From: Caldifarciminota bacterium
GTDB lineage: Bacteria > Hydrothermota > Tepidihabitantia > B3-TA06
Direction: 5' to 3'
DNA: 5,996 bases
Assembly (NCBI GenBank): GCA_014729665.1
Contig: WJJO01000181.1
Coordinates: 1-5,996, forward strand
Under the pieces are notes generated by a model, which was not told the origin of the DNA, did not search any database, and worked only from the letters and a program-made list of their open reading frames with translations. The stretch's first letter is position 1. Each line of letters begins with the position of its first letter. Of this stretch, positions 1-5,726 are shown piece by piece. The position numbers and the translations under genes are program-made.

Positions 1-8
1 ATATGGAT

Positions 9-36
9 TTGCCCCGCCCGGCTGTTCGGGTAAAAC
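9..36 (+). promoter_or_regulatory. Weak candidate promoter for the LVIVD-repeat gene
   Basis: A -35-like TTGCCC (9-14) and a -10-like TAAAAC (31-36) are separated by 16 bases, the same spacer as the better promoters elsewhere in this window. Each box matches the sigma-70 consensus at only four of six positions, and the spacer is GC-rich with a small hairpin (CCCG 17-20 against CGGG 27-30). The true promoter may lie left of the window edge. Confidence 0.22.
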
Positions 37-74
37 GATTTCGGCAGGTGGGTGCATCCAGAACAATTGAATCC

Positions 75-80
75 AGGAGG
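75..80 (+). promoter_or_regulatory. Shine-Dalgarno site that fixes the LVIVD gene start
   Basis: A perfect AGGAGG ends 6 bases before the ATG at 87. The in-frame ATG at position 3 has no visible site in the window and would add 28 basic, non-signal residues in front of a good signal peptide. The start is therefore set at 87. A second ATG at 82 is out of frame and hits a stop almost at once. Confidence 0.85.
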
Positions 81-86
81 GATGAA

Positions 87-2261
87 ATGAAAAAGGTTGT
101 GATTGTATTAACCTTAGTCTTAATCGGAACAGGCTTTGCCCAATGGGAGGCTTTTGAGGAGAGGGTGGGAAATCAGCTGGAAACACCTGATTTATATCCT
201 CAGGTAGAAGATTCATTAAACGTGCGTTTTGTTGGGAACTGGCCGTTCGGACCGTGTAATGCGATTGCTTACGATGAAAGTAGACATTTAGTTTTTTTGG
301 CTTCAGGTGGGGGTGTATATATTATTGATGTGATAACACCAGCCAATCCTATAAAAATATCTGAAAGGATACATACTAAAGGTGTTGTGGAAGATCTTTT
401 TTACGATTCTTCTAATCAACTTCTTTATATTGCTGCAAATGAAGCCGGTCTCGAGATATGGGATGTTTCGGTACCTCTATTTCCTGAAAGACGTAGCAGT
501 TTCGATATTCAAGGGGCTACAAGAAGTGTTTACGTTTCTGGACAAAATGCATTTGTTTACACTTACAATGGAGAGATACCCGAAAACATACTATATCTAA
601 TTGACGTATCCTCCCCTTCTTATCCAAAAGAGGTGAGTTCTGTTAATACTATTTATGCATATGACCTATGTGTTTCGAATTCTTACGTTTATCTGGCTGG
701 ATCAGCATATTTTCAAGTATTTGATGTTTCAAAGCCTACACAGCCAAAGGAACTTGGAGAATGTTATTTAAATATCATAAATGAGTTAAGCATATCAGGT
801 TCCTATGCTTATGGCGTAAGTTGGACTGGCCTTACAATAGTAGATATTGCTGATCCTAATAATCCGGAGGTGGTTTTGTGTACCCAAAAAGGGGGTAATG
901 ATTTGTACATATCTGATAATTATTTATACATTGTTGGTGATCAGAGTTTTAGAGTGTATGAAATATCAGATCCATTAAACCCGGAACTTATTAGCAAATG
1001 TAATACATCGTATAATTCTTCTAGTGTTTGTATATCTGCAGATTATGCTTTTGTGAGTTATACTGCTAGCGGCTTGGATGTTATTAAACTAACCGATATG
1101 TCAGAGCCCGAGAGGGTTAGTCATTTTGATGCCCCGAGAGGGTTGATAAACCTTGATATTTCAGGTGACTACGCTTACATAGTTGATTTCAATAAAGGAT
1201 TGTGTATAGTAGATATTTCAAATTCTAAGCTGCCAAAAACCGTTAGTTTTTGGCGGGATTCCACGTTATACCATAACCCCCTTTCCGTTTTTGTTTCAGG
1301 TTCTTATTCATATGTCGCAAATCACGGTGAACCTTATTACGAATATAAGTCTTCGCTTAGAATCGTAAACATTTCCGATCCTTACCACCCCAGAACTGTG
1401 GCTTGTATTGAAATTGAATTACCCAATACGGTTATGAGTGCTTATGTAATGAATAACTACTTATACATTGCCGCTGACTTATTATATATCTACGACATTG
1501 TAGATCCATCACACCCAAAAGAGGTTTCGAGTTATGAAACACGTAAATATGCATATGAAGTGCAAGTTGTTTATCCGTATGCTTATATTGCAGATGATGA
1601 CGGTTTTTTAATCTTAGATATTTCAAATCCATACCAACCAATAGAAGTTGGGTATTACGATGCTCCACACTCGGTACGAGATCTATCTGTAGAAGGTTCT
1701 TTTGCTTACCTAGGTTTAGTTAATACTTACGATGCTGAGTTTATAGTGATTGATATATCAGAACCTACTGACCCATGTGAAGTTGCATGCTTGGACGGAA
1801 CTATAAGAGATTTGACGGTGGTAAATTCCTATGCCTATGTTGCAGGTTATCACCTTAAGGTTATTGATATATCTGATCCATGGAATCCACAACAAGTTGG
1901 TTTCTATAGAACTCCAGGGGAGATATCGTTGGGTTTATCGGTGTCTGGGGATTATATATATGTTGCAGATGATGTAGCCGGTCTTCAAATATTTGATAAC
2001 TACCATGTGGATATCGAGGAGACTCCGTTATGTAATACAACCTCCTCAAGATTAGAAGGTTTTCTCAATACACTGTCATACGACCTTCCTTTTGAGTCCC
2101 AACTTACCATCTACTCGGCTGATGGACGAAAAATACTCAAGACCACACTCGAAGGCAAAGGTGCCTGGGAAGCACCTTCAAATATGAGTCAGGGTGTTTA
2201 TTTCGCAAGTCTTACAACACCAAGCGAAGTACTGAGGACTAAGCTGGTAGTTATCCGCTGA
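87..2261 (+). CDS. Secreted LVIVD-repeat beta-propeller protein with C-terminal sorting-like domain
   Basis: This is a 724-residue exported protein. Residues 1-18 form a signal peptide (MKKVVIV, hydrophobic core, likely cleavage after TGFA before Q19). From about residue 60 to 638 there are roughly 14 degenerate repeats of about 40 residues, each with an SxxYAYxA-like strand, a LxIxDIS strand and a DPxxPxEV turn. This is the LVIVD pattern, which is known to form beta-propellers; 14 blades would fit two seven-bladed rings, which is inference. The last repeat lacks its DPxxP end. Residues about 656-724 resemble the Por/T9SS type A sorting domain: YDLP, a LTIYSADGRKI segment, GVYFASL and a final KLVVIR. 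The protein is therefore probably surface-exposed or secreted; its ligand is unknown. No catalytic motif is visible. The repeat region is clearly more AT-rich than the gene ends and the neighbouring genes. No terminator is obvious after the stop. Confidence 0.88.
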   Translation: MKKVVIVLTLVLIGTGFAQWEAFEERVGNQLETPDLYPQVEDSLNVRFVGNWPFGPCNAIAYDESRHLVFLASGGGVYIIDVITPANPIKISERIHTKGVVEDLFYDSSNQLLYIAANEAGLEIWDVSVPLFPERRSSFDIQGATRSVYVSGQNAFVYTYNGEIPENILYLIDVSSPSYPKEVSSVNTIYAYDLCVSNSYVYLAGSAYFQVFDVSKPTQPKELGECYLNIINELSISGSYAYGVSWTGLTIVDIADPNNPEVVLCTQKGGNDLYISDNYLYIVGDQSFRVYEISDPLNPELISKCNTSYNSSSVCISADYAFVSYTASGLDVIKLTDMSEPERVSHFDAPRGLINLDISGDYAYIVDFNKGLCIVDISNSKLPKTVSFWRDSTLYHNPLSVFVSGSYSYVANHGEPYYEYKSSLRIVNISDPYHPRTVACIEIELPNTVMSAYVMNNYLYIAADLLYIYDIVDPSHPKEVSSYETRKYAYEVQVVYPYAYIADDDGFLILDISNPYQPIEVGYYDAPHSVRDLSVEGSFAYLGLVNTYDAEFIVIDISEPTDPCEVACLDGTIRDLTVVNSYAYVAGYHLKVIDISDPWNPQQVGFYRTPGEISLGLSVSGDYIYVADDVAGLQIFDNYHVDIEETPLCNTTSSRLEGFLNTLSYDLPFESQLTIYSADGRKILKTTLEGKGAWEAPSNMSQGVYFASLTTPSEVLRTKLVVIR

Positions 2262-2303
2262 TTCCTTCATAATAATATTCCGTCAGCCGTAAACGATCAT
2301 CGG

Positions 2304-2331
2304 TTGTCAAAGAAGGTCTCATCCTTATAAT
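2304..2331 (+). promoter_or_regulatory. Sigma-70-like promoter for lplA
   Basis: TTGTCA (2304-2309) and a perfect TATAAT (2326-2331) are separated by 16 bases. Transcription would start near 2338, leaving a leader of only about 20 bases before the TTG start of lplA. This suggests lplA is transcribed independently of the LVIVD gene. It is a sequence match only. Confidence 0.6.
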
Positions 2332-2346
2332 TAAAAGAACATGAAG

Positions 2347-2352
2347 AAGGAG
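2347..2352 (+). promoter_or_regulatory. Ribosome binding site supporting the TTG start of lplA
   Basis: AAGGAG lies 5 bases before the TTG at 2358, which supports a non-ATG start. The next in-frame ATG, at 2400, has only a poorly spaced purine stretch (GGGCAGGGATCG) before it and would remove the first 14 residues. Confidence 0.65.
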
Positions 2353-2357
2353 CTTAC

Positions 2358-3410
2358 TTGAGGCTTTACGAGTTCGACACCCTGCCCGGGCAGGGATCGA
2401 TGGGTATCTTTCATACACTTGCACGTGAAGGGATAGAAGCCCTTTGCCTTGTCTCACCAGCTTCCCCCCTGGCAAGCGTAGGATATTTCCAGGATGCGTC
2501 AGCCGAGATAGACCTTGCATACTGTGCGGAAAATGGAGTTCCTGTGATGCGCAGGGAGGTTGGCGGAGGGGCAACCTATCTGGACGCGAACCAGGTTTTC
2601 TATCAGGTCATACTGCATCGCGATAATCCCCTGGCAACGAGGAATATCTCGGAGCTGTACCGCACTCTGTCTGCACCAGTCATAGCAACTTACCGAGAGT
2701 TCGGGATAGAGACAAGGTTCAGGCCGGTTAACGACATAGTAACCGTCGAAGGCGAACGAAAGATAGCAGGCGAGGGGGCGGGTAATATCGGTGAATGCAT
2801 GGTGTTCGTAGGCGGCATCCTTATCGATTTCGATTACGAGACGATGGCCCATATCCTCAATGTCCCTGCCGAGAAGTTCCGCGATAAGATATACGAAACC
2901 ATCAATGAGAATGTCACTAGCATCTATCGAGAGACCGGCACGAGACCTTCAAGGTCAGAAGTCCGAGGGGTGCTTATCGAGAAGTTCTCGCCATTACTCG
3001 GCAAAATGGAACCTGCATACTACTCAGACGAACTACATAATAAGAACGATGCGACAATCTTACAGATGACCCGGGATGCATTCCTTTACAAACGGACGAT
3101 GAAGAAACCCGGACATGTTACTATCAGGTCAGGGGTCGAGTTCATCTCGGGCATGCACAAGGCCCGGGGAGGGCTCCTAAGAACCGCATCTGTACTCAAG
3201 GAAAACGTTTTAGAGGACGTGACCATCACCGGAGATTTTACCCTGCTGCCTATAGATGGTTTGTCATTAATCGAGGAGGGTCTCAGGGGTGCAGAACGCA
3301 ACAGGGGAGAGGCAGGCAGTAGAATCGAGCGAATCCTTACAGAAGAAGGTCTCCAGCTACCCGGCGTCTCCGTAGAAGACATGCTGCTCGCGCTGAAGAT
3401 CGAGGAGTAG
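2358..3410 (+). CDS. lplA: Lipoate-protein ligase A family protein
   Basis: This 350-residue cytoplasmic enzyme belongs to the family that activates lipoate with ATP to lipoyl-AMP and transfers it to a lysine on lipoyl-domain proteins such as 2-oxoacid dehydrogenase E2 subunits or GcvH. Visible family features are SPLASVGYFQD (36-46), the RREVGGGATYLD motif (65-76) that forms the lipoate pocket, and NDIV (125-128) followed by ERKIAGEGAG (133-142). Lys135 matches the invariant ligase lysine of the GRKISG motif. A MVFVGGILIDFDYETM segment follows at 148-163. Residues about 240-345, with GGLLRTASVL (271-280) and DVTITGDFTLLP (287-298), match the LplA C-terminal accessory domain, so both domains are on one chain. 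Length fits two-domain LplA. The start is TTG with AAGGAG upstream and its own promoter. No lipoate-dependent complex or lipA/lipB lies in the window, so its partner is unknown. A related octanoyl- or lipoyl-transferase role cannot be excluded from sequence alone. Confidence 0.88.
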   Translation: MRLYEFDTLPGQGSMGIFHTLAREGIEALCLVSPASPLASVGYFQDASAEIDLAYCAENGVPVMRREVGGGATYLDANQVFYQVILHRDNPLATRNISELYRTLSAPVIATYREFGIETRFRPVNDIVTVEGERKIAGEGAGNIGECMVFVGGILIDFDYETMAHILNVPAEKFRDKIYETINENVTSIYRETGTRPSRSEVRGVLIEKFSPLLGKMEPAYYSDELHNKNDATILQMTRDAFLYKRTMKKPGHVTIRSGVEFISGMHKARGGLLRTASVLKENVLEDVTITGDFTLLPIDGLSLIEEGLRGAERNRGEAGSRIERILTEEGLQLPGVSVEDMLLALKIEE

Positions 3411-3421
3411 TATGCATCAAA

Positions 3422-3449
3422 TTTAGACCTTAATAAGATACGTTATAAT
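3422..3449 (+). promoter_or_regulatory. Second, weaker candidate promoter upstream of the SH3-like lipoprotein
   Basis: TTTAGA (3422-3427) and a perfect TATAAT (3444-3449) are 16 bases apart in the AT-rich gap after lplA. The -35 box matches consensus at four of six positions. If used, it would give a leader of roughly 85 bases. In DNA this AT-rich, the -10 match may be chance. Confidence 0.3.
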
Positions 3450-3468
3450 ATTTGAAAAATAGCTGCAG

Positions 3469-3496
3469 TTGACAATCCCAATATTTCTCTTATATT
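3469..3496 (+). promoter_or_regulatory. Strong sigma-70-like promoter for the SH3-like lipoprotein
   Basis: A perfect TTGACA (3469-3474) is followed after 16 bases by TATATT (3491-3496), five of six matches to TATAAT. Transcription would begin near 3503, giving a leader of about 39 bases. It is the best promoter match in the window and suggests the short lipoprotein gene is well expressed. Confidence 0.7.
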
Positions 3497-3528
3497 CCCT
3501 AAAACTCAACACTCAAATCCTTTATATC

Positions 3529-3536
3529 AAAGGAGG
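3529..3536 (+). promoter_or_regulatory. Very strong ribosome binding site of the SH3-like lipoprotein
   Basis: AAAGGAGG lies 5 bases before the ATG at 3542. Together with the upstream TTGACA promoter it points to efficient expression and leaves the start unambiguous. Confidence 0.8.
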
Positions 3537-3541
3537 ACGAA

Positions 3542-3988
3542 ATGAACAAGAAGCTGATGGCTTTAATCGTTGGTTTTGCCGTACTCGCACTGGCTACCGG
3601 CTTTTCCGGATGTGAAAAGGAAGAGCCGCTCGCGGTCGGGGATCTGGTATGGTGTCAGGCTTATGCAGGTGAAGGCAATGACTGGGAAACCGCCGAGGTT
3701 ATAGAGATCGAAGGAGAGCAGATAACCGTCAAGTGGGAAGACCCATTCATGAACGACGCTCCCGAGGAAACCAGGCACAAGAGTGAAGTAGTAAAAAAGA
3801 TAGCGCTTGAGGCAAAGAAGATAAAACCCGGGATGGAAGCTCTTATTCACGCCCCTAACCGCTCTTATCCTTACAAGGGCGAGATCGTAGCCGTCGAAGG
3901 CAACGACTATATCGTCGAGTTCAAATCGGGAAGCGCAGACATAGTCGATACGGTAGACATAACGTCCCTCTGGAAGTTTACCCGTTAG
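3542..3988 (+). CDS. Small lipoprotein with two tandem SH3/Tudor-like modules
   Basis: This 148-residue protein has a lipoprotein signal peptide: MNKK, a hydrophobic stretch to about residue 20, then FSGC with Cys24 as the likely lipidated residue. Phe at -3 is less usual than Leu, but the rest fits. The mature part holds two related modules. The first (about 32-87) starts VGDLVWCQ and contains AEVIEIEGEQITVKWED. The second (about 96-146) starts PGMEALIHAP and contains GEIVAVEGNDYIVEF. The shared pattern, a GD/GM start, an aromatic strand, then [AG]E[VI][IV]x[IV]EG and a V-x-[WF/E] strand, resembles Tudor/SH3-like small beta-barrels, which usually bind peptides or other ligands. I do not recognise a named family and no enzyme motif is visible. 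It likely sits in the envelope facing the periplasm, perhaps as a binding or adaptor protein (inference). It has its own promoter, and a hairpin terminator follows. Confidence 0.85.
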   Translation: MNKKLMALIVGFAVLALATGFSGCEKEEPLAVGDLVWCQAYAGEGNDWETAEVIEIEGEQITVKWEDPFMNDAPEETRHKSEVVKKIALEAKKIKPGMEALIHAPNRSYPYKGEIVAVEGNDYIVEFKSGSADIVDTVDITSLWKFTR

Positions 3989-4012
3989 ACTCACGGGACT
4001 TTGACATTACGA

Positions 4013-4036
4013 AAAGGCCGGCTTTAGCCGGCCTTT
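4013..4036. terminator. Hairpin terminator between convergent genes, probably bidirectional
   Basis: AAAGGCCGGC (4013-4022), loop TTTA, and GCCGGCCTTT (4027-4036) form a 10-bp stem whose inner seven pairs are all G-C. The plus-strand reading ends in TTTAATCTT and the minus-strand reading in TTTTC. The T-runs are short, but the location, 24 bases after the forward lipoprotein stop and about 75 bases after the stop of the convergent gene, fits a shared terminator. Confidence 0.75.
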
Positions 4037-4110
4037 AATCTTGATTATCAATCCTTGAATCTGGATTTCAACTATGTACTTGACCATGTGGTGTGTTACG
4101 GGTCAGTCGA

Positions 4111-5652
4111 TCAGTCTGCCCTGCCAGTACGGAAGCAGTCGTGACCGAACATGGGCCATGGACCGTCGCAGAAGCTTTTAGCTTGCAATGCGTACACGTT
4201 TCCGTCATCGGAACCGATGTAGATAACCCCGGCATAAAGTACCGCTGAGGAGTAGACCGGTGCGTCGGTCGCGTATCTCCAGGTTCGTTCACCTTGAGAA
4301 TCAATTGCATATACGTATCCGTCGTACGCGCCGATGTAGCAGGTTCCTTCCGCATCCACCAGGGGGGTGGAAAGGTTGATTCCGCCTATAGATGTGTAGT
4401 ATTTCCAGTCGAGTGTTCCGTTGCCGGTAATCTTATACAGATATCCGTCCATGCCGCCTATAAAGATGCTTCCTGTAGCACCGACGACGGGCGAGGACAG
4501 GCTCCAGTCGTCCATCGTGTAGCTCCATTTCATGGAACCGTTTTCTGGGTAAAGGGCGTAGAGTTTGTCGTCGGCCGCGGCTATTAATACGGTTCCATCC
4601 TCGCCTATGGCAGGGGATGAGTGTACGGCTCCGTCCGCATCGAAATCCCATTTCAGGGTTCCGTCGGATGCATTTATCGCGTAAACCGTACTGTCGGAGG
4701 AACCGAAGTAGATCGTTCCGTCATCTGCAATTGCCGGTGATGAGAGAACCATTCCGCTCGTGGGATAAGTCCATTTGAGTGTGTTGTTAGGATTGATTGC
4801 GTAAAGGCCGCCTGCAGAACCGACGTAGATAGTTCCGTCTTCTCCTGTTGCCGGTGATGAAAACACCGGCGCTGAAAGATTGTACCGCCACAGGAGAGTG
4901 CCGTCGGTTCTGTCGATTGCATAAAGATGACCGTCGTGAGAACCAACGTACAGCACGTCGTTGTCCATCGCCGGGGTCGACGATACTGAATCGTCCGTCT
5001 GGTAGCGCCATAGAAGGGTGCCGTCGGTTCTGTCCAGCGTGTAAAGGAAATTGTCCGAAGAGCCCACGTATACGTTGTTTTCATCGGCCACGGGAGAGGA
5101 TATGACCGCGCCGCCGGTTTTGTAGTTCCAGACGAGATGACCTGGATGTTTTGATAAGACGGCATTGATTGTTATGGTTTCATCATCCGAAAGGTTAACC
5201 GTTGTATCCCAGTCCTGATAATCGGTCAAACTCAGTTTTATATCCCTATCGCCTGCAGGAACTTCCGTCAGGGTGTCACTAGTAAAAAGTCCTGTACTGC
5301 TTTCATCGAGATATATCTCGGCGCCTTCAGGATCGGAGTTGACGATTATAGTCCCGGTCGCTTCAGTTAGCTCGACGTCGATGGTTACTATCTCTTTCTT
5401 CTCAACCGTTACCGTAGAGTCCCAGTCGGAGTAGCCGTCGAGTTCGAGCTTAATAATATGTTCGCCTTCCGGGACTTCCTCGATGACGCAGTCCGTAACG
5501 TACTGGGTTACGGTATCGTCGATGTAAACGGTCGCCCCGTTCGGTGTTGTGGAAATCTCTATCGTTCCCACGGGTCCGGTGCAGGATGCAAGCATGAGGA
5601 CACCTGCGGTCAAAATCATACATTTTACCGGTGAGGAAATGATACGTTTCAC
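4111..5652 (-). CDS. Lipoprotein with two PEGA domains and an eight-repeat PQQ-type beta-propeller
   Basis: Starting at the GTG at 5652, this is a 513-residue lipoprotein. The signal peptide ends in a canonical LASC lipobox with Cys24 as the lipidated residue. Two PEGA domains follow (about 29-97 and 100-168), with motifs such as STTPNGATVYIDD, VPEGEHIIKLELDGY, NSDPEGAEIYLDE and VPAGDRDIKLSLTDY. From about 173 to 492 come eight repeats of about 40 residues with LxWxY, SSPA, GTIYVGS and LYAIDxxDGT motifs, the PQQ-like propeller pattern; eight repeats fit one closed eight-bladed ring. The tail contains GPWPMFGHDCFRTGR, a motif often found at the ends of such propellers. It is probably anchored to a membrane, with PEGA acting as a carbohydrate- or envelope-binding or spacer module (inference). 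No quinoprotein catalytic site is evident, so a binding or scaffold role is likelier than dehydrogenase activity. A BamB-like role is possible, but the PEGA domains argue for something more specialised. Confidence 0.87.
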   Translation of the reverse strand: MKRIISSPVKCMILTAGVLMLASCTGPVGTIEISTTPNGATVYIDDTVTQYVTDCVIEEVPEGEHIIKLELDGYSDWDSTVTVEKKEIVTIDVELTEATGTIIVNSDPEGAEIYLDESSTGLFTSDTLTEVPAGDRDIKLSLTDYQDWDTTVNLSDDETITINAVLSKHPGHLVWNYKTGGAVISSPVADENNVYVGSSDNFLYTLDRTDGTLLWRYQTDDSVSSTPAMDNDVLYVGSHDGHLYAIDRTDGTLLWRYNLSAPVFSSPATGEDGTIYVGSAGGLYAINPNNTLKWTYPTSGMVLSSPAIADDGTIYFGSSDSTVYAINASDGTLKWDFDADGAVHSSPAIGEDGTVLIAAADDKLYALYPENGSMKWSYTMDDWSLSSPVVGATGSIFIGGMDGYLYKITGNGTLDWKYYTSIGGINLSTPLVDAEGTCYIGAYDGYVYAIDSQGERTWRYATDAPVYSSAVLYAGVIYIGSDDGNVYALQAKSFCDGPWPMFGHDCFRTGRAD

Positions 5653-5658
5653 TGCCAA

Positions 5659-5665
5659 CCTCCTT
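5659..5665 (-). promoter_or_regulatory. Ribosome binding site that moves the PEGA/PQQ gene start to GTG
   Basis: On the minus strand AAGGAGG runs from 5665 to 5659. The TTG at 5658 would abut it with no spacer, which ribosomes would not use. The GTG at 5652, two codons further on, has an ideal 6-base spacer and gives a normal MKR start to the signal peptide. Confidence 0.8.
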
Positions 5666-5686
5666 GTAAGCTTGGATGTTTTTTCT

Positions 5687-5714
5687 AGGTTACATCACCT
5701 TTAGAAAATGTCAA
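5687..5714 (-). promoter_or_regulatory. Candidate promoter for the PEGA/PQQ lipoprotein gene
   Basis: Read on the minus strand, a perfect TTGACA (5714-5709) is followed after 16 bases by TAACCT (5692-5687), which matches TATAAT at only three positions. The spacer length equals that of the other promoters here. It lies in the 74-base gap after the upstream gene, so the PEGA/PQQ gene may be transcribed alone or also by read-through. Confidence 0.4.
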
Positions 5715-5726
5715 GCCTCTTTTCCG

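Noticed and set aside
3..86. N-terminal extension of the LVIVD gene from the ATG at position 3
   Set aside because: No ribosome binding site is visible before it and the added residues are basic and not signal-like, whereas the ATG at 87 has a perfect AGGAGG and starts a good signal peptide.
2284..2306. Inverted repeat CAGCCG / CGGTTG as terminator of the LVIVD gene
   Set aside because: Six pairs including a G-T, an 11-base loop and no T-run follow. It also overlaps the -35 box of the lplA promoter, so it is not credible as a terminator.
3981..3997. CCCGT / ACGGG hairpin over the stop of the SH3-like lipoprotein
   Set aside because: Only five pairs with a 7-base loop and no T-tract; the hairpin at 4013-4036 is a far better terminator.
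4294..4587. Plus-strand frame inside the PEGA/PQQ gene, and the other frames overlapping the four main genes
   Set aside because: They lie wholly within genes with clear repeat or family patterns, have no ribosome binding sites and encode no recognisable domains.
87..5652. A single novel multi-gene system joining the two propeller proteins, lplA and the small lipoprotein
   Set aside because: The genes are separately promoted, on two strands, and functionally unlike apart from shared envelope location, so no operon or shared pathway can be supported.
5653..5658. TTG start of the PEGA/PQQ gene at 5658
   Set aside because: It touches the AAGGAGG site with no spacer; the GTG at 5652 is correctly spaced.
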